DNA from: a virus
Virus record (IMG/VR): IMGVR_UViG_3300026521_000100
Location: 1 to 35,964 of that record
Length of the DNA: 35,964 bases
Reading direction: 5' to 3' (one strand)
Of this stretch, positions 28,109 to 35,964 are shown piece after piece. Position 1 is the stretch's first letter. Every line of letters begins with the position of its first letter. The translations under genes were made by a program, and so were the position numbers. Under the pieces are notes generated by a model, which was given only the letters and a program-made list of their open reading frames with translations, ran no database searches and was not told the DNA's origin.

Positions 28109-30241
28109 ATGGGTAGTGATGGTAAAGGAGGTAAAACTCGTATATTTGAAGACGTTCAAATTTCAGCTATATTTCCTGATAGAAAAAATATTTTTAGAAA
28201 AAAGCTACTATCGTATAAAGCACAAACTCGTAATAATTTACAAACAATTAAACAATTAATTATTAATAAAACTACATTATTAAATGTTAAAAAATTACAA
28301 AAATTTGGATTTATACAAACTTATAATGGTGATATTAAACATATGTCTCGTACAGGTTTAGAATTATATTTAACTAAACATACTAAGGAAACTAATATAA
28401 AAGTACAATATAGAGTAGAAAGATACTATAAATGGTGGTTAGGGTATACAGATGGTATAAATTATCATTATAATGCTTTAGCTGATGAATATGTATGTTT
28501 TACTCCTGTTGCTTCATTTTGGAATGATAAACAAGAACATCCAGTATGTGAAGATGTAGGTTATGTTACTGGTTCTATTTGTAGACCTTACGGTCCTGAT
28601 GGTTGTATTTTAAAACGTAAACATTTACACTGTGACCCTTATTATGAATGGTATGGTCCAGTTGATTACAAAATGCCTACAGATAACGATATATTATATG
28701 AGACATTTGATTTTATTGACTGGAAAATTAAACAATATTTAGATATGTGGTATCCAGTAAAAGAGGAGCATCAACAAACTGTTTTTAAAAATATTTTAAA
28801 AAATAAATATACTGTAAATGTTATTTATAATATATATAATATAATTGAAGATAAATGGTATAAACCTATTATTGAAAATAATACTATAAAACAATATTAT
28901 GATATTATTAATGATACTATGTTTATTGATTTAATTAATATTGATGATTCAGATGATACAATTAGAATTGAATACCCTATAGATGATTCTGTATTATGTG
29001 GTGTTATTTATACTTCAGAACAAAATAAAAATCCACATGTATTTGTAGATTATTATGAAAAAGTAGCTACTGAAAATAGACAATTACACTTTTTTACTAT
29101 TCCAGTAAAACATAATGGACATATGATTCCATACAAACACAATGCAGCTGCTGTATGGTTAAATCAATTAGGTATTAAATTAGAAGGAGATCCTATTGGA
29201 TCTTCAGACGTTAAAGATGTATTATATACACTACTATCTAAATATAATGCTTCAGAAGTACCGTTATTAGATAAATATTTAAAATATATATATGGAGATT
29301 ATTTAGAACAAAAAACAGTTAAGATAGATACAGGGGCAGGAGTAATAGAATATCGCTGGAGTAGTTTACATAATTCTAACATGAAACATCCACAAATTTA
29401 TAGAGATATTTATATTAATGGATATAAATATAGTAGCGTATTAGATACTATATTAGGTGATGTAATTATACAAACAAAATATAATAATGAATATAATTGT
29501 TGTCAAACATATGGTAAAGTATCGGCGCAAACAACTGAAGAAACTCAACCAATGTATTTATTACCTATGGAATATTTAGAGACAATGCCTTTAAAAGATT
29601 TTTTTAATATTTACTATGGTATGTTATATTCTATTGCGTACGCACGTAAAGAAGTACATTTAAAATGGTATCAAACAGAATTCTTTCAATTTGTATTATT
29701 AGTCACAATATTAGTAATAGAAGCTATGACAGGTCAAGTAGAAGCTATGTTATATACAATAGCTTCTTTTGTAGGTACTCAAATGCTTATTAGTTTTGGA
29801 ATGGATCCAACTACAGCTGCAATAATAATGGCTGTAGTAACATTAGGTATGTCTTTAACATCATCTTCAGCTTCAGTAGCTGCTTCAAGTACGACATCTG
29901 CTATAGGTGCTGATTTATCTGCAGCTGCTGCAAATAGTATGCTTACTACTACTGTAAACACGTTAGCTACAGCTGTAAAATATTATACTTTATATGATAA
30001 TTATAAAAATAATAAAAAATTAAAACGATTACAACGAGAAATTAATACTATAAATACACAAATAGAAGAATTATCTAAAAAATTAGACGAAGTATTTAAA
30101 AATAGTTTTCATTGGGTACCTCGAGGTAAATTTGATATGGAATATGATTTATTATATAGTGACCCAACAATAAATCAAATAGCGTTAGATACTGCTTTAC
30201 AATATGAACAATTTGATATAATTGATAGAACATTACAATAA
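28109..30241 (+). CDS. Large virion protein with membrane segments, 710 aa
   Basis: Residues 1-510 are soluble, with Tyr/Trp-rich blocks and five cysteines in the first quarter (YVCFTPVASF, VCEDVGYVTGSICR, CILKRKHLHC). Then follow FFQFVLLVTILVIEAMTG, YTIASFVGTQMLISFGM and TAAIIMAVVTLGMSLTSSSA, two to three membrane-type spans with a Ser/Ala-rich stretch, and a coiled coil (LKRLQREINTINTQIEELSK, about residues 635-665). A soluble-hydrophobic-coiled arrangement just before the portal suggests an ejected or membrane-inserting protein that helps DNA entry, or a tail tube part. Not recognised by family. Confidence 0.7.
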   Translation: MGSDGKGGKTRIFEDVQISAIFPDRKNIFRKKLLSYKAQTRNNLQTIKQLIINKTTLLNVKKLQKFGFIQTYNGDIKHMSRTGLELYLTKHTKETNIKVQYRVERYYKWWLGYTDGINYHYNALADEYVCFTPVASFWNDKQEHPVCEDVGYVTGSICRPYGPDGCILKRKHLHCDPYYEWYGPVDYKMPTDNDILYETFDFIDWKIKQYLDMWYPVKEEHQQTVFKNILKNKYTVNVIYNIYNIIEDKWYKPIIENNTIKQYYDIINDTMFIDLINIDDSDDTIRIEYPIDDSVLCGVIYTSEQNKNPHVFVDYYEKVATENRQLHFFTIPVKHNGHMIPYKHNAAAVWLNQLGIKLEGDPIGSSDVKDVLYTLLSKYNASEVPLLDKYLKYIYGDYLEQKTVKIDTGAGVIEYRWSSLHNSNMKHPQIYRDIYINGYKYSSVLDTILGDVIIQTKYNNEYNCCQTYGKVSAQTTEETQPMYLLPMEYLETMPLKDFFNIYYGMLYSIAYARKEVHLKWYQTEFFQFVLLVTILVIEAMTGQVEAMLYTIASFVGTQMLISFGMDPTTAAIIMAVVTLGMSLTSSSASVAASSTTSAIGADLSAAAANSMLTTTVNTLATAVKYYTLYDNYKNNKKLKRLQREINTINTQIEELSKKLDEVFKNSFHWVPRGKFDMEYDLLYSDPTINQIALDTALQYEQFDIIDRTLQ

Positions 30242-30252
30242 GGAGATTTTTT

Positions 30253-32319
30253 ATGGATAATAAAAAATTATTAGATAAATTAAAAAAAGATTTAGAAGAA
30301 ACACAAGCAGTAAGGCAATCTATTATTAATTATATTACTGGAAATAGATCTTTATATGAAGGAAATGTTAATACTAAAAAAGATAAAGGTTCTACATTTA
30401 TATCTAAAGAAGTATTAAAACAAGTAGAATGGGCTAAGGTACAATATAAATACCCATTTGTAAGTAATGATACTCCTATTTCTTTGGTTCCAAGTCATGC
30501 AAAAGAAGATCAAGCTTTTTCACATCAATCTGCTATTTTATTAAATTATTTTTTTACAAAGAAATTTAATAGATTTAATTTCATTACTGATGTTATTCAT
30601 ACATTATTAGTTGAAGGTACTGCTATTATCAGAACTGGATGGGAATATGTAGGAAAAGAAATAACTGAAACACACACTATTCAACCAGAAATCCCACCTC
30701 AGTTAGAAACACAATATCAACAACTGTCGCCAGAAGAACAACAACAATTTATAGAACAAATGCCTGATAAAATTAAACAGCAATTAATACCAAAACAAGT
30801 ACAAGTACAAAAAGAGATTGCTTTAGTAAATAAACCTACTGCTGAATTAGTAAAAATTGATGATATTTATATTGATCCAACAGCTAAAAATTTAGAGGAT
30901 ATACAATTTGTAATACAAAGAAGAGAAGTTAGATTACATGATTTAGAACAAGAAGGTATTTATGAGAATTTAGATGAAGTTAAAAAAGAATTAGTAGACC
31001 CTAACAATTCTAAAGATTTATATGTATTACCTTATAAAGAAGAACAAAATCCTACATTAGCTTTTAATATGGAAGATATTGCAAGAAAAAAAGTATATAT
31101 GTTCGAGTATTGGGGTTATCAAGAAATAGATGATGAAGTTAAACCTATTGTATGTTGTTGGATAGGTGAAACTATCATTAGATTAGAAGATAATCCATAT
31201 CCAGATAAAAAAATACCTTATTTAATTTTACCTTATTTAAAAATACCTAATACTATTTGGGGTAAATCATTAGCAGAATTATTAGAAGAACATCAAAGAA
31301 TTAAAACAGGAATTATAAGAGGTATGTTTGACAATATAGCTCAAAGTAACTCTACTCAAGTTGGTGTACAAAAAGGTAATTTAGATTCATTAAATTTTAA
31401 AAGATTTATGGAAGGAAAACCATTTGAATTTAATTTAAGCCCTAATGCATTTTATCAAGGACAATATAATAGAATTCCATCTGAAGTATTTCAAGTATTA
31501 CATGATGTAGATACTGATAAACAATTATTATCTGGAGTAGTACCTATGCAAGGTGGACAAGGTTCTCAAGCTATATACGGATCTCAAGCAGCTAAATCTG
31601 GTTCAATGAATAGCTTAATGTTAAAAGAAGTAGATACTGTAAATAATATTGCAGAAAATCTTATTAAACCTATGATGTATAAATGGTTATTATATGTATA
31701 TGAAGCAATGGAACCAGAAGAGATTGAAGCAATAACTCATATACCATATGTAGAACCACATGAACAATATTTAATAGACTATGCAGATAATATGACTATT
31801 GATATTGAGACTGAACAAACTAAAACTGTAAAAGCAAGTGAGTTAGCCTTTCTATTACAAACTCTGGGTCAATCATTACCATTTGATTTAACTAAAACTA
31901 TTTTAGCAGAAATGGCAGATTTAAAATCAATGAAAAATCTTGCTGAAAAGATTAAACAGTATGAACCACAGCCAGACCCAATGCAACAACAAATGGCTCA
32001 ATTACAATTACAAAAAATGCAACTTGAACTACAAATATTACAAGGACAAGCACAAGCTGATATTCAACTTAAAACAGCTAAAGCTAAAGAAGCAGAAGCT
32101 AAAGCAACAAGTACTAATACTGGTACTATTAAACAAAAATATGGAATTGATTATCAACAAAAGTTACAAGAATTACAATTAAAACATCAATTAGAAATGC
32201 AAAAATTACAACAACAATATCAAATGAAAAAAGATGAAACATTACCTAATAATATAGGAATCTCTAAACATCAACAACAACCTTTATCTCAAAACCCTAA
32301 TACACAGCAACTTGTATAA
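30253..32319 (+). CDS. Portal protein (N4 gp59-like)
   Basis: 688 residues (N4 portal about 760). Typical portal segments: FKRFMEGKPFEFN, VNKPTAELVKIDDIYIDPTA (wing), GKSLAELLEEHQRIKTGIIR and VVPMQGGQGSQAIYGSQAAK before the long C-terminal helices. The last ~120 residues are a Gln-rich coiled coil (PDPMQQQMAQLQLQKMQLEL and similar), which fits the portal barrel. It forms the dodecameric channel at the capsid vertex. The start is supported by AAGGAGATTTTTT. Confidence 0.88.
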   Translation: MDNKKLLDKLKKDLEETQAVRQSIINYITGNRSLYEGNVNTKKDKGSTFISKEVLKQVEWAKVQYKYPFVSNDTPISLVPSHAKEDQAFSHQSAILLNYFFTKKFNRFNFITDVIHTLLVEGTAIIRTGWEYVGKEITETHTIQPEIPPQLETQYQQLSPEEQQQFIEQMPDKIKQQLIPKQVQVQKEIALVNKPTAELVKIDDIYIDPTAKNLEDIQFVIQRREVRLHDLEQEGIYENLDEVKKELVDPNNSKDLYVLPYKEEQNPTLAFNMEDIARKKVYMFEYWGYQEIDDEVKPIVCCWIGETIIRLEDNPYPDKKIPYLILPYLKIPNTIWGKSLAELLEEHQRIKTGIIRGMFDNIAQSNSTQVGVQKGNLDSLNFKRFMEGKPFEFNLSPNAFYQGQYNRIPSEVFQVLHDVDTDKQLLSGVVPMQGGQGSQAIYGSQAAKSGSMNSLMLKEVDTVNNIAENLIKPMMYKWLLYVYEAMEPEEIEAITHIPYVEPHEQYLIDYADNMTIDIETEQTKTVKASELAFLLQTLGQSLPFDLTKTILAEMADLKSMKNLAEKIKQYEPQPDPMQQQMAQLQLQKMQLELQILQGQAQADIQLKTAKAKEAEAKATSTNTGTIKQKYGIDYQQKLQELQLKHQLEMQKLQQQYQMKKDETLPNNIGISKHQQQPLSQNPNTQQLV

Positions 32320-32326
32320 CAAGTTG
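32308..32326 (+). other. Perfect 8-bp hairpin at the portal stop codon
   Basis: CAACTTGT-ATA-ACAAGTTG with the stop codon TAA straddling the loop. There is no T run after it. It may protect or process the mRNA or attenuate downstream expression. Confidence 0.55.
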
Positions 32327-32388
32327 ACTTTCTAGGGCTATTTCAGTAAAATTAACTTACATAAAATAAATAACTCAAGGAGACAAAG

Positions 32389-32697
32389 ATGAATAACGAA
32401 TTTATCGCAGGATTTGGAAATAGTAATGCTGAATTAGAAGCAAGAAAAGAATTATTAGAAATTAATAGCGTTTTAAATAGATTAGATACAAATGAAGATT
32501 TTAAAAAATTACTTACATTTATTTTAGAGACACAAGTATTACAATGGAAAACACAATTAGCTTTCACTGAACCAGAAAGAAGAATGGAAGTAATGGAAGA
32601 ATTTATGTGGAGAGCAAGTCTTGAAAAAGCATTAGACTCTTTAAGAGATGTAGATACAGTAAAACTTAATACTGAAATTGAAGAATTAAGTAAATAA
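32389..32697 (+). CDS. Hypothetical head-region protein, 102 aa
   Basis: Helical, acidic protein between portal and scaffold (ELEARKELLEINSVLNRLDT, EPERRMEVMEEFMWRASLEK). Strong ribosome site (CAAGGAGACAAAG). The N4-like phages have a small gene in this place (gp58-like). Probably a head-assembly accessory factor; no domain is recognised. Confidence 0.72.
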   Translation: MNNEFIAGFGNSNAELEARKELLEINSVLNRLDTNEDFKKLLTFILETQVLQWKTQLAFTEPERRMEVMEEFMWRASLEKALDSLRDVDTVKLNTEIEELSK

Positions 32698-32713
32698 AAA
32701 TAAAGGATAGTAG

Positions 32714-33823
32714 ATGGATTTAGATCAAATTGAAAAATCATCTACATCTACTGATGCTGTAACTAAAGAAGAAAGAGAATTAGATTCTCTTCCTGATTTA
32801 GAAGACGGTGTTTATTATGATGTTGATGAAGAAGATACACAAACAGATAATGAAGAAGATGTAGAAATTAATAATGATAATGAAAATGAAACTATTATTG
32901 AAGATATTGATCCAGACGATGAAGAGGATATAACTACAGATGAAGAAACTACTACAACTAATGAATCACAAAATGAAGATGGTAACATTGAAATTCAAGA
33001 TACTATAGATAAAACTGACGAATCAAATCCAATAGTAATTAATTTAGGTGATACACAAATTGAAGTTAATTCACCTGAAGAATTAAAACAAATTGCTGAA
33101 GCATCAGTTAAAGACAAAACTAAATTTGACAAATATAAAGATGATATTGCTATTGTTGAAGGATTAAAAGAACAAGGTGTAGAAGAAGAAGATTTATATT
33201 TATTAGCTGAAGCAAAGAAAGGAAATACTAAAGCTATTGCTAAATTATTAAAAAAAGCTAATATTGACCCATTAGATATAGATTTAGATGACGATGAAAT
33301 TACTGATTATAAACCTAATGAAGTAAAAGCTGATATGGATTACATTGAAGCTAAATCAATATTAGAAAATATTCAGAAAGATCCTCAAATAGCAACTAAA
33401 TTTGATAATTTAGTAATGAAAGAATTTAATGAAGATGCAAGACAAACTGTATTTAAAGATAGTAAAAATTTACAATTTGTTGCAGAACTTACGAGAACTG
33501 GATTATTAGATCAAATATTACCAGAATACACTAAAATGAAATTACTCGGTGAACCTGGCTCACAATTTGATTTACTAGTTAAAGCTTACGACAGTTTCAT
33601 ATCTAAAGCAACTAAAGAACAAGAACAAAAAGTTCAAGAAACTAAAACTAATATTGAACAATCTACAAAGTCTAAAGCAAATAAAAGAAAAAGAATGTCT
33701 GCTGGTTCTAAGACTAAAAATACTCCACCAAAAAAAGAAAAATCTGTTGATGAAATGACTGATGAAGAGTTTGAAGCATATTATAAAAAATTATCAGGTG
33801 CTGATGGTTTTGTAGTAGATTAA
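32714..33823 (+). CDS. Scaffold-like protein (N4 gp57 position)
   Basis: 369 residues, very acidic: residues 25-100 are an Asp/Glu/Thr-rich disordered region, followed by helical segments (NSPEELKQIAEASVKDKTKF, YLLAEAKKGNTKAIAKLLKK) and a C-terminal basic stretch (SKANKRKRMSAGSKTKN) before EMTDEEFEAYYKKL. A disordered acidic N-terminus with a helical, basic C-terminal end directly upstream of the major capsid gene is the usual makeup of a procapsid scaffold, whose C-terminus binds capsid subunits. Functional call by position and composition. Confidence 0.75.
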   Translation: MDLDQIEKSSTSTDAVTKEERELDSLPDLEDGVYYDVDEEDTQTDNEEDVEINNDNENETIIEDIDPDDEEDITTDEETTTTNESQNEDGNIEIQDTIDKTDESNPIVINLGDTQIEVNSPEELKQIAEASVKDKTKFDKYKDDIAIVEGLKEQGVEEEDLYLLAEAKKGNTKAIAKLLKKANIDPLDIDLDDDEITDYKPNEVKADMDYIEAKSILENIQKDPQIATKFDNLVMKEFNEDARQTVFKDSKNLQFVAELTRTGLLDQILPEYTKMKLLGEPGSQFDLLVKAYDSFISKATKEQEQKVQETKTNIEQSTKSKANKRKRMSAGSKTKNTPPKKEKSVDEMTDEEFEAYYKKLSGADGFVVD

Positions 33824-33851
33824 TTTCTACTACTTACCATATAATTTGATT

Positions 33852-33857
33852 TATAAT
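33852..33857 (+). promoter_or_regulatory. -10 box TATAAT before the major capsid gene
   Basis: TATAAT 80 bases upstream of the capsid start, just before the 12-bp leader hairpin. It would give the capsid gene its own strong transcript, ended by the terminator at 35143-35165. Confidence 0.5.
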
Positions 33858-33865
33858 ATTTTCGA

Positions 33866-33898
33866 TTCAGTGTATGTGTCATATGGACATATACTGAA
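33866..33898 (+). other. 12-bp hairpin in the major capsid leader
   Basis: TTCAGTGTATGT (33866-33877) pairs with ACATATACTGAA (33887-33898), one G-U pair, loop of nine bases. No T run follows and the capsid ribosome site is 22 bases further on, so it is more likely an mRNA-stabilising 5' structure or processing site than a terminator. Confidence 0.65.
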
Positions 33899-33931
33899 CA
33901 GATAATATTAATTTAAATAAGGAGTCTTTAC

Positions 33932-35137
33932 ATGGCTATTTATGTGTATAACTCTGGCGATTCTACTCAAGGTACTCAGGTACAGAATTTTTATTCAAGA
34001 ATTGCTAGAAGAAAAATTGATCAAGTTTTTAACTTTTCAAAGTTTGCAAATCTTAAAGATATGATGCAACAAGGACATGGTGAAACATTTAAAGTTAGTA
34101 CTTATTTTTGGTCTATCCATAGAGATGTAATTGATAGTACTGGCTCATACACTGGAGTTAAAGGTGGTTATATTGCTGAAAGAGATTTAGCAGCAATTAA
34201 TAAAAAACTTGATGATATGGAAGTTACGTCAGAAGGTGTAACTAATAAATCTGATATTTATCAATTAGGTACATTTAGAAAAGTTACATTCCAAACTAAA
34301 ATGAAAAAATATGCTGGAATTGTAGAACTTACTGAAGACGTAGAAACTTATTCAGAAGATCAAGTAAGAATGCTTACTGTTGAGGACGTTACTATGCAAA
34401 TGAACTTAGCATATAACGATCTAATGATGAGAGATATTCTTAATACTGATTTTATCGTTTATGGTGGTGATGCTACAAGTAGAGACGAAGTAGGTGGTAA
34501 AGATGACACTAAATCAAGAGATTATTCATTAACTCAAGCTTTAACTATTCAAGTATTTAATAAACTTGTAACAAATAAAGCTAAACCTATGAGTGCTTTA
34601 ATTGCAGGGCAAAATAGAATTGGAACTAAACCTATTCCACAATCATTCTATGTAATTGTTGGTGCAGACTTATATGGTGCTTTAATTAATGAAGATTTAT
34701 TCCCTGATTTCCAACCTATTGAAACTTATTCTGATCCAACAACTGTCGTTAAATTAGAAGGATTAGAAGAAATTGGTAGATTAGGAAGATTTAGAATTCT
34801 TTATAGTGAAACATTAGGTAATTATGCGCATCAAGGTAATTTAGTAAATGATAATGGTGATAATCCATCTGAATTCTGTTTCTCAAGTAAAAATACTGAC
34901 GGTAAATACGCTTATGATGTATATCCAGCAGTTGTTATGGCTAAAGATGCCATCAGTACTGTAGGTCTTCAAGGTAAAACTAAACAAATGATTTATACAA
35001 GATGGCCTGAAGTAGTTGATAATGGTAATCCTATTGGTGAAAGAGGTTATGTAGCATATAAATTCAGATATGCAACTGTAATTACAAGACCTGATCATCT
35101 TGCTGTAATGGAAGTTACTTGTCCTATTCCTAACTAA
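33932..35137 (+). CDS. Major capsid protein (N4 gp56-like)
   Basis: 401 residues, the size of N4 gp56 (~400), at the same place after the scaffold. The start MAIYVYNSGDSTQGTQVQNF resembles the N4 opening M-A-V-Y-V-Y-N-S. Beyond that the sequence has a HK97-type composition with a long helix (MLTVEDVTMQMNLAYNDLMM) and a C-terminal beta domain (VYPAVVMAKDAISTVGLQGK). It is GC-richer and has stronger ribosome-site features (AAGGAGTCTTTAC) than its neighbours, as expected for a highly expressed gene. Confidence 0.9.
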   Translation: MAIYVYNSGDSTQGTQVQNFYSRIARRKIDQVFNFSKFANLKDMMQQGHGETFKVSTYFWSIHRDVIDSTGSYTGVKGGYIAERDLAAINKKLDDMEVTSEGVTNKSDIYQLGTFRKVTFQTKMKKYAGIVELTEDVETYSEDQVRMLTVEDVTMQMNLAYNDLMMRDILNTDFIVYGGDATSRDEVGGKDDTKSRDYSLTQALTIQVFNKLVTNKAKPMSALIAGQNRIGTKPIPQSFYVIVGADLYGALINEDLFPDFQPIETYSDPTTVVKLEGLEEIGRLGRFRILYSETLGNYAHQGNLVNDNGDNPSEFCFSSKNTDGKYAYDVYPAVVMAKDAISTVGLQGKTKQMIYTRWPEVVDNGNPIGERGYVAYKFRYATVITRPDHLAVMEVTCPIPN

Positions 35138-35142
35138 TAATT

Positions 35143-35165
35143 AGAACCTTCTTGGTTCTTTTTAT
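35143..35165 (+). terminator. Rho-independent terminator after the major capsid gene
   Basis: AGAACC-TTCTT-GGTTCT followed by TTTTTATTT. A compact stem with a T run, five bases after the capsid stop codon. Confidence 0.85.
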
Positions 35166-35194
35166 TTAACTACTTTATTTCTCCTATTAAATTC

Positions 35195-35203
35195 TGCTAT
35201 AAT
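35195..35203 (+). promoter_or_regulatory. Extended -10 promoter TGCTATAAT
   Basis: TGC-TATAAT between the capsid terminator and the next gene, 29 bases before its start codon. It shows that a new transcript begins here. Confidence 0.65.
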
Positions 35204-35232
35204 TTATAAAACAAAATTTAAGGAGATTTATA

Positions 35233-35700
35233 ATGTCTACACAAACAACTGAAACATTAAAACAAGAGGAAAAATCAGTATTTTATTCTATGAGTTTTCA
35301 AGAATTAAAAGCTGAATGTAAAAGAAAAAATATTGAAACTACTAAATCTGATACAAAAGAAATTTTAATTAAAAAATTAGAATCATATGCTGCACAAACT
35401 GCTAAAAAAATTGGTATTAATAGTAATGTTAGAGCTAAAATGAATAAAACTAAAACATGTATTGTTACTAAAAATGATCCAGAAGATATTAGAGATAGTG
35501 CATTAATTAGTATAACAAATGTTACTGGTACATATTCACATGTAGTTCCTTTTAATGAAAAAATTGAATTACCTATTCCTATTATTAAAAAACTACAAAA
35601 CACACAAGTACAAAAATTTAAAACTGTAAATAAAGGAATCTTAGGTAATGTAGATGTACCATATACAGATAATAAATATATTGTTCAAATTATAGAATAA
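35233..35700 (+). CDS. HeH-domain virion protein (N4 gp55 position), 155 aa
   Basis: Residues 18-50 (SFQELKAECKRKNIETTKSD, TKEILIKKLESYA) form a helix-extended-loop-helix (HeH/SAP-like) motif, a small DNA- or protein-binding fold common in phage capsid-associated proteins. The rest (residues 65-155) is beta-rich (CIVTKNDPEDIRDSALISIT). It corresponds in position to N4 gp55 next to the capsid gene. Ribosome site AAGGAGATTTATA. Confidence 0.75.
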   Translation: MSTQTTETLKQEEKSVFYSMSFQELKAECKRKNIETTKSDTKEILIKKLESYAAQTAKKIGINSNVRAKMNKTKTCIVTKNDPEDIRDSALISITNVTGTYSHVVPFNEKIELPIPIIKKLQNTQVQKFKTVNKGILGNVDVPYTDNKYIVQIIE

Positions 35701-35712
35701 TAAGGATTTTTT

Positions 35713-35964
35713 ATGGCAAATTATAATTATGATTGGGGCACTTATACAATAACTGAACCAAATGGTTCAGTAATTAAATTTAATAATACAAATGATATGA
35801 CAACTTATATCCAAAAAAATATACCTAATATTCAATCAAATAATACAATAACTACATCTAATGTAAATGTTAATACTCAAACACCTGATATTGCTAATCT
35901 GCAAAATATATTTAAACAATTACAATTAAATCCTACTAACGGACAAAATATTAATGCAGTTCAT
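35713..35964 (+). CDS. Virion protein, 5' part only (N4 gp54 position)
   Basis: An ATG preceded by TAAGGATTTTTT opens an 84-codon frame running off the window: MANYNYDWGTYTITEPNGSV, then Asn/Thr-rich sequence (NVNVNTQTPDIANLQNIFKQ). The position after the HeH protein matches the N4 gp54 region, whose proteins are injected with the virion RNA polymerase. Too little is visible for a functional call. Confidence 0.65.
   Translation, partial: MANYNYDWGTYTITEPNGSVIKFNNTNDMTTYIQKNIPNIQSNNTITTSNVNVNTQTPDIANLQNIFKQLQLNPTNGQNINAVH

Noticed and set aside
29779-29961. Leftward 60-codon frame
   Set aside because: Antisense to the Ala/Ser-rich span of the 710-aa protein.
31940-32182. 80-codon frame within the portal gene
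   Set aside because: Out-of-frame reading of the Gln-rich repeat region.
32352-32741. Leftward 129-codon frame
   Set aside because: Antisense to the 102-aa gene; no ribosome site.
34883-35098. Leftward frame in the capsid gene
   Set aside because: Antisense shadow of the capsid gene.
35298-35603. Leftward 101-codon frame
   Set aside because: Antisense shadow of the HeH protein gene.

Overview
The window is part of a lytic, very AT-rich podovirus genome of the N4 type (Schitoviridae-like). Four things support this: a T7-like RNA polymerase encoded as two separate adjacent genes (as N4 RNAP1/RNAP2); a terminase - tail - portal - scaffold - major capsid order matching the N4 late block (gp69/68 to gp56/55); a family-A DNA polymerase; and C-GGA-G triloop hairpins on the template strand of the leftward genes, resembling the hairpin promoters read by the N4 virion RNA polymerase. 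No integrase, repressor or other lysogeny gene is seen. Shine-Dalgarno sites are strong (AAGGAG), and several late genes are preceded by an extended -10 (TGnTATAAT) with little -35. This fits a low-GC host of Campylobacterota (Arcobacter-like) type, but the host is inferred, not shown.

Leftward early/middle block (1-11704, minus strand). Read in the direction of transcription it holds: a 39-aa membrane peptide; a 43-aa protein ending in a terminator; a 77-aa protein; a ~690-nt GC-richer structured non-coding RNA; the split RNA polymerase; a winged-helix protein with an operator-like palindrome; a MYG1/UPF0160 hydrolase; a chain of overlapping tiny genes (one a paralogue of the 39-aa peptide); DNA polymerase interrupted in motif A by a group I intron with an HNH homing endonuclease; and small genes including a MazG-like pyrophosphohydrolase.

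Central control region (10424-13080). It is mostly non-coding. It holds the triloop hairpins, promoter-terminator units, a consensus sigma70-like promoter overlapping a long inverted repeat, four degenerate direct repeats, a second long inverted repeat, a 23-aa basic peptide, four tRNA genes (Asn, Tyr, an initiator-like Met, Gln) and a candidate small RNA.

Rightward late block (13085-35964, plus strand). In order: packaging genes; a pectate-lyase-fold tailspike; a second set of virion-associated enzymes (a GH18 chitinase-like protein and a Spherulin-4/GH114-like TIM barrel) with beta-helix fibre proteins; a lysis cassette with two holin-like proteins, another small membrane protein and an M15 endolysin; several virion proteins (coiled coil, GNAT-like, a large one with membrane segments); portal; scaffold; major capsid; a HeH-domain protein; and the start of another virion gene. 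If the N4 model holds, the giant virion RNA polymerase gene should lie just to the right of the window.

The most unusual item is the ~690-nt RNA at 9491-10193 (minus). It has at least ten perfect or near-perfect stems, two internal duplicated hairpin modules (one with compensatory base changes) and its own terminator, and it lies between an early gene and the RNA polymerase operon.
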